Of a DNA stretch of 64,000 nt, positions 24,082-37,625 are shown one piece after another (position 1 is the first letter of the stretch; each line of letters opens with the position of its first letter). Origin of the DNA: Pyrenopolyporus hunteri (taxonomy: Eukaryota; Ascomycota; Sordariomycetes; Xylariales; Hypoxylaceae). The stretch is taken from the NCBI GenBank assembly GCA_902806595.1, contig CADCXC010000038.1, forward strand, positions 3,906,001 to 3,970,000, in the 5' to 3' direction. Both the position numbers and the translations under genes were made by a program. The notes under the pieces were generated by a model. The model was not told the origin of the DNA, searched no databases, and saw only the letters and a program-made list of their open reading frames with translations.

Positions 24082-24796
24082 GATATAATATTAAAAAAAT
24101 TTTAATTTATTTTATAATTTATATAAATATATTTTAAAAATAAAACGATATTAATAATTATTACGTAAATAATTATAAATAATTAAAAATCGTATTTAAT
24201 AATAAAATATATATATAAATTAATTTATTTTTAAAATTATTAATTAACGATTAAAATTATATTAATTTTAAATTTCGATATTAATAACTTCGATTATAAT
24301 TACGATTATTAAAAATAATAATTTATTTTAATTTAAATTAATAATAAATATTATTAATTAATTAAAAAAATAAAAAAATATAAAATTAATTTTATTTGTT
24401 AATTTCGAATTATTTTTATTATTAATTTACTTATAAAAATTTTTTTAATTTTTATTAAAATTTAAATAATATAATTAATCGAAATAACGTTATCGATTAT
24501 TTTCGATTATTTATTATTATCGTCGATATAATAAATAATCGATTATATAAATTTTAAAAAAAAAAATTTTTTTTTTTTAAAATTTTAATTAAAAAATTTT
24601 ATTTAATTTTAATTAAAATTTTATTTAATGTTAATAAAGTTAATTATTTTCGATTTAATTATTATAAAAATAATAAATTAATTATTTTATTTAAAAATAA
24701 TAATATTAATATATTATCGTCGAAAATAAATATTTCGTAATAAATTTATTTATTATTTATTTAATTTATTCGAAAATATTTTAAAAACGGGTATAG

Positions 24797-25660
24797 TAAT
24801 TTTCGAATTTCGTTAATTTAATTTAACGTAATAATATAAGTTTTATTATTAACATTTTTTAAAATTTTTATCGAGTTTTATTAATACTTTTAATATAAAA
24901 AATACATTTTTTAACTCGTATTCGACCTTATTAATACATTTTTATATAAAAATATAGTAAATTAAATAGTCTTTTTAAATACGAATACACTTTTTTAATT
25001 AATTTAATTATATATAACTTTTATTATATATTTTATTATATCCCATCTATTTTAAAGATATAAAATATAAAAAATAAATCGTTAATTTCGCTTTAATTAA
25101 ACTTTTTTAATAATATAAGTTTTATATCGACGTATATTTTATTTCGAAAGTTATTTTAATATATATTTAATTTAATAAAGGTGTAAATAGTGGTTAAAAG
25201 TGGTTATATAATCCCTTTTTACGGTCGTATACCCTTTTAATATTTTTTAACACTTTTAAATATCCCTATTAAATTAAATATATATTTAAATAATTTTTTA
25301 AATAGGGTATGTATTAATATAAAATTTATACCATTAAAAAGGTTTAATTAAAACGAAATTAACGATTTATTTTTTATATTTTATATTTTTAAAATAGATG
25401 GGATATAATAAAATATATAATAAAAGTTATATGTAATTAAATTAATTAAAAAAAAACATAAAGTATATATTATATATTAACGCGATTATACGTAAATTTA
25501 TATATAAAATTATTAAATACGGCAAATATTTTAATATATTAAAAATGTTAATAAAACTCGATAATAAAACGAAGGAATGTTAATAATAAAATTTAATAAT
25601 ATTAAAAAATATATAATATATTTAATCGAAATTTCGAAATATAAAAATTAAATATTTAAA
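24797..25660. mobile_element. Large fold-back (long inverted repeat) element
   Basis: Two arms of roughly 400 bp are inverted copies around a short spacer near 25,200-25,255. The clearest matches are ATATCCCATCTATTTTAAAG (from about 25,050) with its complement near 25,400, the TAATTTCG/CGAAATTA blocks, and TTTTATTATTAACATT near 24,840 with its complement near 25,575. The spacer holds GTGGTTAAAAGTGGTTATAT. It is non-coding and RIP-mutated; the outer limits are approximate. Confidence 0.7.
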
Positions 25661-27530
25661 ATTATAAAATAAAATTAATACGTAAATATTTTAAAAAAAA
25701 TAAAATATAAAAAAATTATTATAAAAAATACGAATTATTATAAAAAATATAAATTTTTATAAAAAACGTAAATTCGTATAAAAAATATAAAATATTATAA
25801 AAAATACATTTATTTATATTTTAAAATATATTAATAAATAAATTTCGAATAAATTTTTATTAATATTAATTAAATTATTATTTTTAAAATATTTTAAAAA
25901 AAAATTATCGAATATAATTTATTTTTAAATTAAAAAAAATAAAATTAAAAAATTTATTAATTTAAATAATAATTATAATTAATAAATTTTAATATTATTT
26001 TTTAATTATTTAATAAATATTTAAATATTTATCGATTTATTTTATAAATATTTATATTTATATATTAATTTATTTAAAATAAATATTTAAATATTTATTA
26101 ATTATATTCGATTCGATTATATATTTTAACGAGAAATTTTAAATTATTAATTATTTATTTATTTTAATATTTAATTTAACGTTAAATAAATGCGGGAAAA
26201 TAAAAATAAAAATAGTTAAAAACGGAAAAATTACGGTTAAAAATGTTATAAATTTAATATAAAAAAAAAATTAATAAAATTTTTAAATACGTTACGAATT
26301 ACGTTATAATATTTACGAAATAATAACTCCGTTTAAATTATATAAATAATAATATAAATAAAAATAATATTATTTTAATGAAAATTATCGTTTAAATAAA
26401 AAATTAATTTAATTAATTTATAAACTTTAAACGATATTAATAACATTATTTTATATAATAATTTTATAATAATTTAATTACGTTTTTAATTAATTACCCG
26501 TTTAAATATTATATAATATAAATAATATTTAATAAAAAAATATATACGTTTAATAATATATAATAATTTAATTTAAACGTATATATAAACTTTTTAAAAA
26601 AATGAAAAAAAATAATAAAAAAGAAAAAACGAAACGTTTATTTCGTTTTAATGTAAAATAACCTATCGATAATTATTTTATTATAATTTTAATAATATAA
26701 ATATTAATATTATTACGCTTTTATATCGTTTATTATTATTAATTTTTTTTTAAATATAAATAATTTTTTTATATAATAATTAAATTAAAAAATTTATTAT
26801 ATTTATTAAATTTAATTTATAATTAACGTTTTTTCGTTAATTAATTTTATTTATAAAAATATATTATTTAAATTTATTTATTAATAAAATTTAACTTATT
26901 TTTACTTTCGAATAATTTAAATATATATATTTTTTTTTAAAAATATTATTTTTATATTATTTACCGTAAAAAACGTAAAAAACAATAAAAAAATAATAAA
27001 TAATATATTCGTAAATTTAATTATTAATAATATAATAATAAATAACGAAAAATTAAATAAAAAAAACGACGTAATTAATTCGTTTTTTTTTAAATTAATA
27101 AATGATTTTAATAAAATATATTATTTTTTAAATTTTTAAATTAAAATAATAATAATCGAATAATTTACTTTAAAAACGTATTTAATTAATCGTATTAAAT
27201 ATACGTTAAAATATTTATTTTAAAACTATTTATTTTTTATTAATTAAAAATAATATTATTTCGATTTATATTAATATTAAAATTATTTTACTTCGTTTAT
27301 TTTTTTCGATAACGTTAATAAAAAATCGAAATTTTCGAACGATATTTTTCGATATCGAACGAAAAAATTATTAATATATTATCGAATAACGACGTTTTAA
27401 ATATATTTTTTTTATTTACGTTTAATTAAAATATATCGAAAAATCGCCGTTTCGTAATAAATAAATAATTAAAACGACATCGATAAAAATAAAAATAAAT
27501 ATAATTTTTATTAATACGATATCGTAATTA

Positions 27531-30012
27531 TTATAATTCGATATAATTAACTTAACTTTTTTAAATAATCGACATTAAAATTTCGATTAAATATATCGTT
27601 AAAACTTATATATAAAACCGTAATTTAATTTTTTTTTTTTTTTTTATAATATTAATAAAATTTAATTTTTAATCTTTAATATTATAAATCGTATTAACGA
27701 TTTTCTACTTTATAAATCGATATCGTTCGTTTAAAATACTTTAATATCGAAAATAAAATCGATAATTAAATCGTTTAATTTTATTAATAATAAATATATT
27801 TTATTTTATTTTAAAAAAATAATTAATAATTATAATATATATAAAAATAAATATTAAATATTTAAAATTTTTTATATTAACGTTATATTCGAAATAAAAT
27901 CGACGTTTAATTTTTCGATTAACTTCGAATAATTTTTAAAAAATAAATATAATATATAAAAAATTTTAAACATTATTAAATTTATATAACTATATCGATT
28001 TTTTTTTTAATAAATAATTAAATTATTAACGTTTAATTTTTAATATTTAATATATATAAATATTTTAATAAAAGATTTAATAATATATCGATATTAATTT
28101 TTTATAGCGATTTTTTTAAGTTATATTATAAAAGGTTATTATTTTATTTCGAAAAATTACGAATTAAAAATATATAATAAAACTATTAAAATTAATATTA
28201 ATAAATAATATTTAAATATACGATTAATTTAAATTATCGAACCGTCGATTAATAAATTTTATATTTTTAAATAATAAAAAAAATAATAAAAATAATAAAA
28301 AAAATAATATATAATTATTATATAATATTATAAATAAAACCTTTTTTAAATTTAATAAAAAAATAATTATAATCGAATATATATTAATTTATAAATAAAA
28401 ACGAACCGTCGAAATAAATACGAATATATAATTAATAAATTATTTTATTATATTATTAATTATATATTCGTATTTAATAATTTATTTCCATTCGTAAATA
28501 TTTTTTATTATTTCCTTTTATTTTTATTTAAAATTATTTTATATTAATCGAAATAAAATAAACGTTATCGATATATTATTATTTAATATTTAACTTTAAA
28601 CGACGAAATTTACCGTTTTAATCGAACTTTTAAAAAATCGAATTTTTATTTTTTTATCCTTTCGATTAACACGTTTACTTTATTACTCGACCCGTTAAAA
28701 TGCGGATTATTTAACGAAATATCGAATATTAAAAAAAGATTTATACGTAATATCGACGTTAAAATTAATAATAACGTTAATAACGAAAAAATAAAATATA
28801 TACGCATATATATATATTTAATAAAATAAATAATAAAATAATTAACGTAGTTATTAAATTTAAAAATAAACGATAAAAATATTTTTTAATTAACGTTAAA
28901 ATTAAACGAACGAAAACGAATAATCGTTTACGAAAATTTCGTTAATTTTAATTATTAAATTTAGATTTATTTAATTATTAATTTTTTATATTAAATATAA
29001 AATATTTATTTTTTATTCGATATAATTTTTTATATTTTTTTTCGTTTAAACGAATTTTTAATACGATTTTTTCGACGTTCGTAAATATAACTTTAAAAAA
29101 AATCTACATACGATTTAATTAAATTATTTCGAAAATAAAACGATAAAAATTAAACGTTTTTTATACTTTTAATAATTTAAAAACGTTTTTTAAATTAATT
29201 TTTTTAATAAAAAAAGTTAAAAATGTCGAAAAAAATAAACGTTAAATATTATAATTTTTTTTTTATCGTTAATATTACCTTCGAAAGTTTTTTTAATAAC
29301 TTTATTTATTTAACGAAACATTTTTTTTTAAATTTATAAATTAAAGTATCGATTAATTTCGAATATTATAATAAAAATAAATTTAAGCTTATAATTAATA
29401 AGTAAATTTTATAAATAATTACGATAAAATATCGATTATTATTTTAATTTTAATATTTTAATTAATTAAAAAGTATAAAAAAATTTAATAAAAATATAAA
29501 TACGAAAATTACGGTTAAAGTTTTCGTATAAATATATATTATAAAGTTTATATAATAAAAATTATTTATTATTATAATATTAATTAAATAATAACGTTTT
29601 ATATTATAACGTTATTATTTATTTAAATAAAAAAATAAACCGTTTAAATTTATTTTTAATAATATAAATTTTATAATACGAAATAATAAATATTTAATTT
29701 ATTAATAAAATATAAAAAATATTTTATTATTTATTATATTATATAAAATAATTTATAATTTATATAAAAAAGTTTAAAATATAATATTAAAAAGTAAATT
29801 AATATTAACGTACTTTTATTATTATAAAAGTAATATTACGTATTATACGATAAATAAAAATTTAATTTTATTAATATTATAAAAAAAAAAAAATTAAAAT
29901 ATACGTCGAAAAACCGTAATTTATATAAATACGTCGATAACGAAACTACCCGACATTTCAATGTTAATTATTTAATAAAGTTAAATTATTATATTAAATT
30001 ATAATAAAAAAT
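27531..30012. mobile_element. About 2.5-kb element bounded by inverted arms of the MITE family
   Basis: An inward-facing arm at 27,531-27,690 and an inverted partner at about 29,855-30,012 share the TTATATA...ACCG block, the poly-T/poly-A stretch and ATAATATTAATAAAATTTAA with the 277-bp MITE-like copy. The 2.2 kb between them has no readable coding sequence. This would fit the longer parent of the MITE, or two independent solo copies that happen to face each other. Confidence 0.5.
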
Positions 30013-32879
30013 ATATATTAAAAAAATTATTAAAATATTATATAATCGTTTTATAATATAAAGTAATTTTAAACGTAATATAAAATAATTTCGCCGCTTC
30101 GTTTTATTTATATAAAAATATAATTATTTAATTTTGTTAAATAATTAATAATAAATTTTTAAATAATTTCGTTATTTTATTTTTTATATATATATAAGCC
30201 GTAATTTTCGAATTATATTTTAAATTTTTTTTTTTTTATAATTTTAAAAATCCGTTCGTATTATTATTAATTAATAATAAAATAAAAAATAATTTCGTTA
30301 TTTTTTAATAATAATATCTTTTATTATAAATATATAATAAAATAAATTATTTTATTTAATTATAATATATAAAAAATTTTATTAAATATATTTTTATTTT
30401 AAATTTAATAAATTTTAATATTAAAATAATTAAATTATAATTTAATAAATAATAAAAATAAAATTTTTTATTATTATAAATAAAACTTTATAATTATTAT
30501 TTTTTTTATTTAACATTTTTAAAAAATTTTTTTAATTAAATACGTTTATTTTTAAAATATATTAATTAAATATTTTTATTTATTTAATTTAAAATAATTA
30601 ACGAACGAAATATTTTATTCGATTATAATAATTTACGAATCGAATCGATAATAAAAGTAAATATTTTAATTATTTTTATTAAATTTTTAACGATTATCGA
30701 AGGTAATTAATTAATTCGTAAATTTATAAATAAAATTATAAATTTTATAAATCGATAAATTTAAAAAAAAAATAATTTTTATTACGTCGTTTTCGTATAT
30801 TATATCGAAACGATTAATATAAAAAACGTTATAAATTCGAAAAAATATTTTTTTTTTTACTTAGATATTATTTAAAAATTTAATAGATTTAATATTAAAT
30901 AAATAATTAAACGAAATACGTCGAATTTTTCACGTAAAAATGCGAATATTTTAATAAAAATCGAATTTATAAAAGTATCGATATATATAATATTAATTAA
31001 ACTTTATTTTTATTTCGAATAATTTATATTAATCGTTACGTTTAATAAATACCCGCTTATATACGTAAATTACGAAATAAACGACATTAACGTAATTTTA
31101 AATACGAAAAAAAACATTATTTTTCGCCGTATAAAAAATCGAATATATTTCGAAAACTTAAAATTAATATTAAACTTTATTTTAAAAAAAATAAATAAAA
31201 ATTAATTTATTATATATCGAAATAAAATAATTTTTCGAATTTATTATATTAATATATTTTCGAATTTTAAATTCGATATTATTTTTTACGTTAATTAATA
31301 TTATATTAATAATTATATTTTCCACCGTAAATTATTTAAAATAAAAACGTATAATTTTATTAAAATAAATATACGAATAAATATCGACGAAGTTATTATT
31401 ATAAAAGTTATTTCGATTAAATAATATTATTTTAAAATAACGCCGGTAATAATACGTAATAAAATCGATATTATTTAATAATTTATATACTTTAATTTTA
31501 TAATAATTAAAAAAATATAATCGAAAAACTTCGAATTAATAAACTTCGTAAACGTTTATATAATTATACCGTTAATTTCGTATTTTTTCGAAATTTTTTT
31601 TTTTTTAATAACGCGTATAATTTTTAATAATAAACCCTCGAATTCGAATATATACGCGTTTATATTTTTTCCACGACACGTTATAAAGGTTAAATTATAT
31701 GTATTTTTAAAATGTTATATATCGAAATATTTCGTTAAATAATTTTTTTACTACGTAAAATAAAAAAAAACCGCCGGTTTAAAAAAATAATTAACGACTT
31801 CGAAAATATTATTACGAATTTTTAAAATAATTCGAAATAATTTAACTTTAAATATATCGTCGCTTTTAAATATTAAATAAATAATAACGTATATAATTAA
31901 TTTTTCGATATATATGTTTTAAATTATTATTATTTAATTATATTAATAAAACCGTTAAATTTAAAACTTATTAATAAAACGCGTTATAATATATTAATAA
32001 AATTATTAAATAATTAATTACGTAATATTATAAAATCGATTAAATATATTTATATTAAAAATATAATATTTTTCTTTTTTAATAAAAAGCTTATTTCGAT
32101 AATAACTTTAAAATATTCGATTTAATCGTTTTTAAACGTAATATTTTTTTTCGAAAACAAATAAAAAAAAAAAATAATATAATTTAAAAACCCGCGGTTT
32201 TATAAAAACGTAATTAACGACGAAACCGTTTTTTCGCATTTCGTTATTAATTTAATAAAATTAAATTAATATATAATATCGTAATAAAAATAAAAATTTT
32301 TTTATTTAAATATATATAAAATCGATTAAATTTTTTTTATAAAAAATTAAATAAATTAAAAAAGTAATAAATTAAACTTTATTATTTTTTTTTTACTTAT
32401 TTATACATTTATTTCTTTAATTTACATTTCGTAATATTTTATATTATAACATATATATAATATACATATAAAAAATAAAAAAATATTAATTATAAATAAT
32501 TTTTATATAATTATTACCTATAATATTATCTCGTAATATTTTTAATATAAATATATTATTTTATTTAAATTTATAAATTAAAAATTTAAAAATTAAAAAT
32601 AAAAAATAATATATTAAATCGTAATTTAAAAATTATATATATATTAAAACGAAATAATAAAACTATTTCGTATTACATTATCGATTATTTTTATAATATT
32701 ACCGTTAAATAACCGCGTAATATAATAACACTTAAAAATAAATTTTAATAATTTATTTTTTAACATTTATATATTTATTTATTAAAAGTAAATAAAAGTA
32801 ATTATTTTTATAAAAATAATAATTAAAAATCCCACGTATTTATTATAAATTATATATAATAATAATTTAATTATTTAAC

Positions 32880-33525
32880 TTTTATTAATATATTAAATCT
32901 ACGATACGTTATTTATTAAATTTATAATATTTTATTAATTAAATTATAATTTTTATTTATTTATTAAAACTATAAAAACCCGTCTATTAAATTATAATAT
33001 TTTATTTATTAAATTTATAATATTTTATTAATTAAATTATAATTTTTATTTATTAAAATTATAAAAATTTATCCATTAAATTATAATATTTCATCTATTA
33101 AATTTTAATACGTTATTTATTAAATTTATAAAAAATTACTTATAAAATTTATATATAATATAATATTTATTAAACTTATAAAAAATTATTTATTAAATCG
33201 ATAAAACGTTATTTATTAAATTTATAATATAATATTTATTAAACTTATAAAAAATTATTTATTAAATTCATAATACGTTATTTTTTTAATTTATAAAACG
33301 TTATTTATTAAATTTATAAAAAATTATCCGTTAAATTTATAATACGTTATTTATTAATTTTATAATATATTATTTATTAATTTTACGAAACGTTATTCGT
33401 TAAATTTATAATACGTTATTTATTAATTTTATAAAACGTTATCCGTTAAATTTATAATACGTTATCCATTAATTTTACGATACGTTATTTATTAATTTTA
33501 CGATATATTATCTATCGAACTTTAA
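32880..33525. repeat. AT-rich tandem array, about 22-24-bp unit
   Basis: More than twenty degenerate units around TTATTTATTAAATTTATAAT with ACG or AAA endings. The later units regularly contain TACGTTAT and CCGTTAAATTTATAA. Confidence 0.75.
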
Positions 33526-34802
33526 TTTCTTTTAATAATATTTAAAATTATTATCGAAAAAAATTTATAAAATTCGACATATAAAACCGTTATAATATTA
33601 TACGATAATTTAATTTTATTAAAAAATTAATAACGAAATTCGAAATATAATTTCGCTTCGATTTTTCGAATCGCGTTTTAATTTTTTTTTTTTTTATATT
33701 ATTAACGTAACGATATTTTAATTTTTAAAACTCGACTCGTATTAAATTTATAATTTAAATTAATTTAAAAATAATTATATATAAAGTCGATATAATAATA
33801 ATCGTAAATAAAAAACCGATATAATAATAATCGTCGATAAAAAATCGAAAAATAAATTTTAAATTTTATAAATAATTTTTTTAAATATTATTATAATTTT
33901 TTATTATATAAAACGTTTAATATATACGGTATTTTTATTTTCGACTTTTATATTTTTATATATAATTTTATATAAATCGATATTTATACGTTATTTATTA
34001 TAAATTAAAAATTAATTCATATTATTTATTACGTATAAAATTAATATTTTCGAAATTTATAATCGTATTTAATCGTAATTAAATTTTTATTATAAATTAT
34101 TATTTTAAAATTAAAATAAAAATAAATATTATTAATTAATCGTATCGAAAAGAAATTTAATCGAATATTAATTTTTTAATAATATAATTACGAAATATTT
34201 ACATTATTTATAATAAAATATATTAAAGTTTATTTTTTAAAAATTTTTTTAAAATATCCTATTTTTTTAATTATATTTCACCCTTAATTATTTAAATACC
34301 ATTTTTTTTTATTATTTACTTTTATTTTATTTTTAACTTTTAATTTTTATTTTAATTAATATAAATTTTATCGCGTAATTAAATTTTTAACTTAATTTTA
34401 TTATTATAATTAAATATATAATTAAAATTACCCACGAATTATTTAAAATAATAAACGTTTTAACTTTTAATTAAAAGTAAAAAATACTTAACATTTTATA
34501 ATAAATTTAAAATAAAATAACTTTTTTATTTTAAAATTTACGTTAATACGTTCGAAATTAATATTATTAATATTAATATACGGTTAAATAATATTAAAAC
34601 TCGTTTTATTAACCTAAAAAATCACATAAATAAATTTAAAACTCGATTTAATAATTTTAAAACTCGATTCGATAAATTTAAAATTCGATTCGATATATTC
34701 GAAGTTTAATTTAACGTATTCGAAATTCGATTTAATAAATTTAAAACTCGAATCGACATTCGATTTAACTTTTTAAAAATTCGTTTAAAAACTTCGTAAA
34801 TT

Positions 34803-35012
34803 ACTTTTCTCTATTTTTTCCTATTTTTTTTTATTTTTTTTTATTTTTTTTTATTTTTCCCTATTTTTTTTTATTTTTTTTTACTTTTCCCTACTTTTCT
34901 TTACTTTTCTTTACTTTTCCTTACCTTTTTTTACTTTTTCTTATTTTTCCTTACTTTTCCCTACTTTTTTTTATTTTTTTCTATTTTTTCTTATTTTTTT
35001 TTATTTCATTTC
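34803..35012. repeat. T-rich tandem array, about 10-bp TATTTTTTTT/TACTTTTCCC unit
   Basis: About 200 bases in which short units of TA plus a run of T (occasionally CCC or TCT) repeat roughly every 10 bases. The strand is strongly asymmetric, almost without G or A apart from the TA step. Confidence 0.75.
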
Positions 35013-37319
35013 GCTTTTTTTTTTCGTTTTTATATTATATTAAATTTTTTAAAAGTTTTAATATTAATTTAATTTAATAATAACGACGTTAATTTTTTAA
35101 TAAAACTTTTTAATAATTATATAATTATTAAAAATAATAAATTTAAATTACTTCGATTTATTCGAATTAATTAAATTATCGTTAACTTTAAAAATAAATT
35201 TTTAAACGATATTAAAGGGATAATTAATAAAAAAATCATTAATTAAAATTAAATATATAATATATTTACTTTTTTTTTAAATTTCGATTATAATAATATA
35301 TTAAAAATTTTAAGTTTAAATATTTTTAAAATTATAATAATACGGTAAAAACGAGTTTTACGTATAATAAAAATAGTTAATATACGTTTATAAAAGTAAT
35401 AATCGTTTATAAAAAATGTAATTATATATATAAATAAAAAACGTAATACTTATAAAGTTAATAAAAATAAATATAAATAAAATAAAATTATAATAAAATT
35501 TATTTAAGTTATTTTTAAAAAATAAATTATATTTAATTAATAAATTAATATATTAAATTAATATTATTAATTTAAATTTAAATTAAACTTTTATTTTAAT
35601 ATTTAAACTTTAAATATTTATAAATATTATAAATCGTAAAATTTAATATAAATACAAACGCGACGTTATATTATTATATATTTATTTAATTTTATTAAAT
35701 TATCGATTACGATATACGAAATAATTTCGTTACTTATTTTTTTTATATAAAATCGTAATTAAAAAAAATTATACTTTAATTTTTTTTTTTTAATAATATC
35801 GATATAATTTATTTTTAACTTTTAAATTTTTACTCGTATTAAATAAAACGGCGAAATTATTTTTAAACTTATTATCGATTAATTAACTTTATAAAATAAA
35901 CGTATAATATTATAACATTTATTTTATTAATAAATATATATAATTTATAATTTTATAATTTAATTTTTTATTATATAAAATAATAAAATTAATTAATAAA
36001 ATTATATTTATTATTATTATCGTTATAATAAATATTAAAATATAATGTTAATATTAATATATATTAAATAATTTTAAAACTTTATATAAATTTAAATATA
36101 TACGTATTAATTATTAAAAGAAATTTTAATATATTCGAAATCGATTATTTTATATATTATCGTTAAATTTTTAATTTTACCGTATAATAATAATAATTAT
36201 AATTTATTATTATTTTATATAATTAAATTACGATTAAAATCGTAATTTCGTTTATTTTTTAAATATTAACTTTTTATAATATTTAATTTCGTGCGATTTT
36301 AATCGTTAATAAATATTATATTTATAAGTTTTAAAACGACTTTCGTTAAATAAACCGATCGATTTAATTAACGTATTATTAACTTTTCGTTTTTTAATAA
36401 TTATATTATATTACGAAAAATAATTAATTATAAATAATTTACGAAAAAATTTTATAATAATTTCGTAATAATCGTTATTAATAATATTAAAATAATTATT
36501 ATCGATAATTTTAAAATAACCGTTAATAATTAATTTAAAATCGTTAATAATAAATTTAAAATAATTATTATTAATCGATTTAAAAGTAATTTCGATATAT
36601 AAAAAAATTATCTTCGATTATTTTAAACCGATTTAACGTTTTTACGCATTTAACGTTTTAATATTTTATATAAATATATTATATCGTTTATTAAACGAAA
36701 TAATCCCCGTAATCGATATAATTAAATTTTATTTTTTAATCGACGTTAATTTAATATAACTTTAATTATTATAAAAAATAATTAACTTTTTAATATTAAT
36801 CGTCGTCGATTAAACGTTATTAAATTATAATAAATTATTTATAATAATTTTAAATTAACTTTTTATTCGTATTATTAATTTTTTTTAATCGTATTTTTTT
36901 TTTATTAATTTAAATTTTCGTTCGTTTATTTTTTAACGAAATAATTATTTAATAAAAAAAATAATTTATCGAAAATAAAATTTTTTTTTTATAAAATTAA
37001 CGAAATTAAATATTCGATAAATCGTTATAAAAACGATAAATAAAATATTTTTTAATATTAACGTTAATAATAATTTTAATATTAAAGAAAAAAAAATAAA
37101 ATAATACGATTATATTTATCGTTATATTTTATTATCGAAACGAAATTATATCGTAAAATATTTTTTTATTTCGTAATAAAAAAGTAAAATTATCCGATAA
37201 AAATTAATCTTTAATTTTTATAAAAAAATTAATAACGCTTTCGATAAATTAACGATATAATATTTAAATCGAAATAATTTTTTCGACCGTTTTAATTATT
37301 TTATCGTAATTTACATTAA

Positions 37320-37625
37320 TCGTAATAAAAAAATATAGTTATAAAATGTATAAATAAAAGATTTTTTTTTAAACGAATTATTATTTCGATCGTTATTTCG
37401 AAAAGTAAAATTATTAAATATACGAATAGGGGATTTTTTTTTAAATAAGTTAATGTTTTAATTATTATTTTATAAAATAAAGTTATATAATATACGAAAA
37501 AACGATTTTTTTCGAAATAAGTTATCGTTTTAATTATTATTTCGAAAAGTAAAGTTATAAAACGTATAAACGGGGGGTTTTTTTCGAAACGAATTATCGT
37601 TTTAATTTTTATTATAAAAAACCAT
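37320..37625. repeat. About 72-bp tandem repeat, roughly four units
   Basis: Units carry TTATCGTTTTAATTATTATT, then CGAAAAGTAAAGTTAT, a TATACGAA stretch and a run of T. The copies differ mostly at CG/TA positions, as expected after RIP. Confidence 0.7.
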
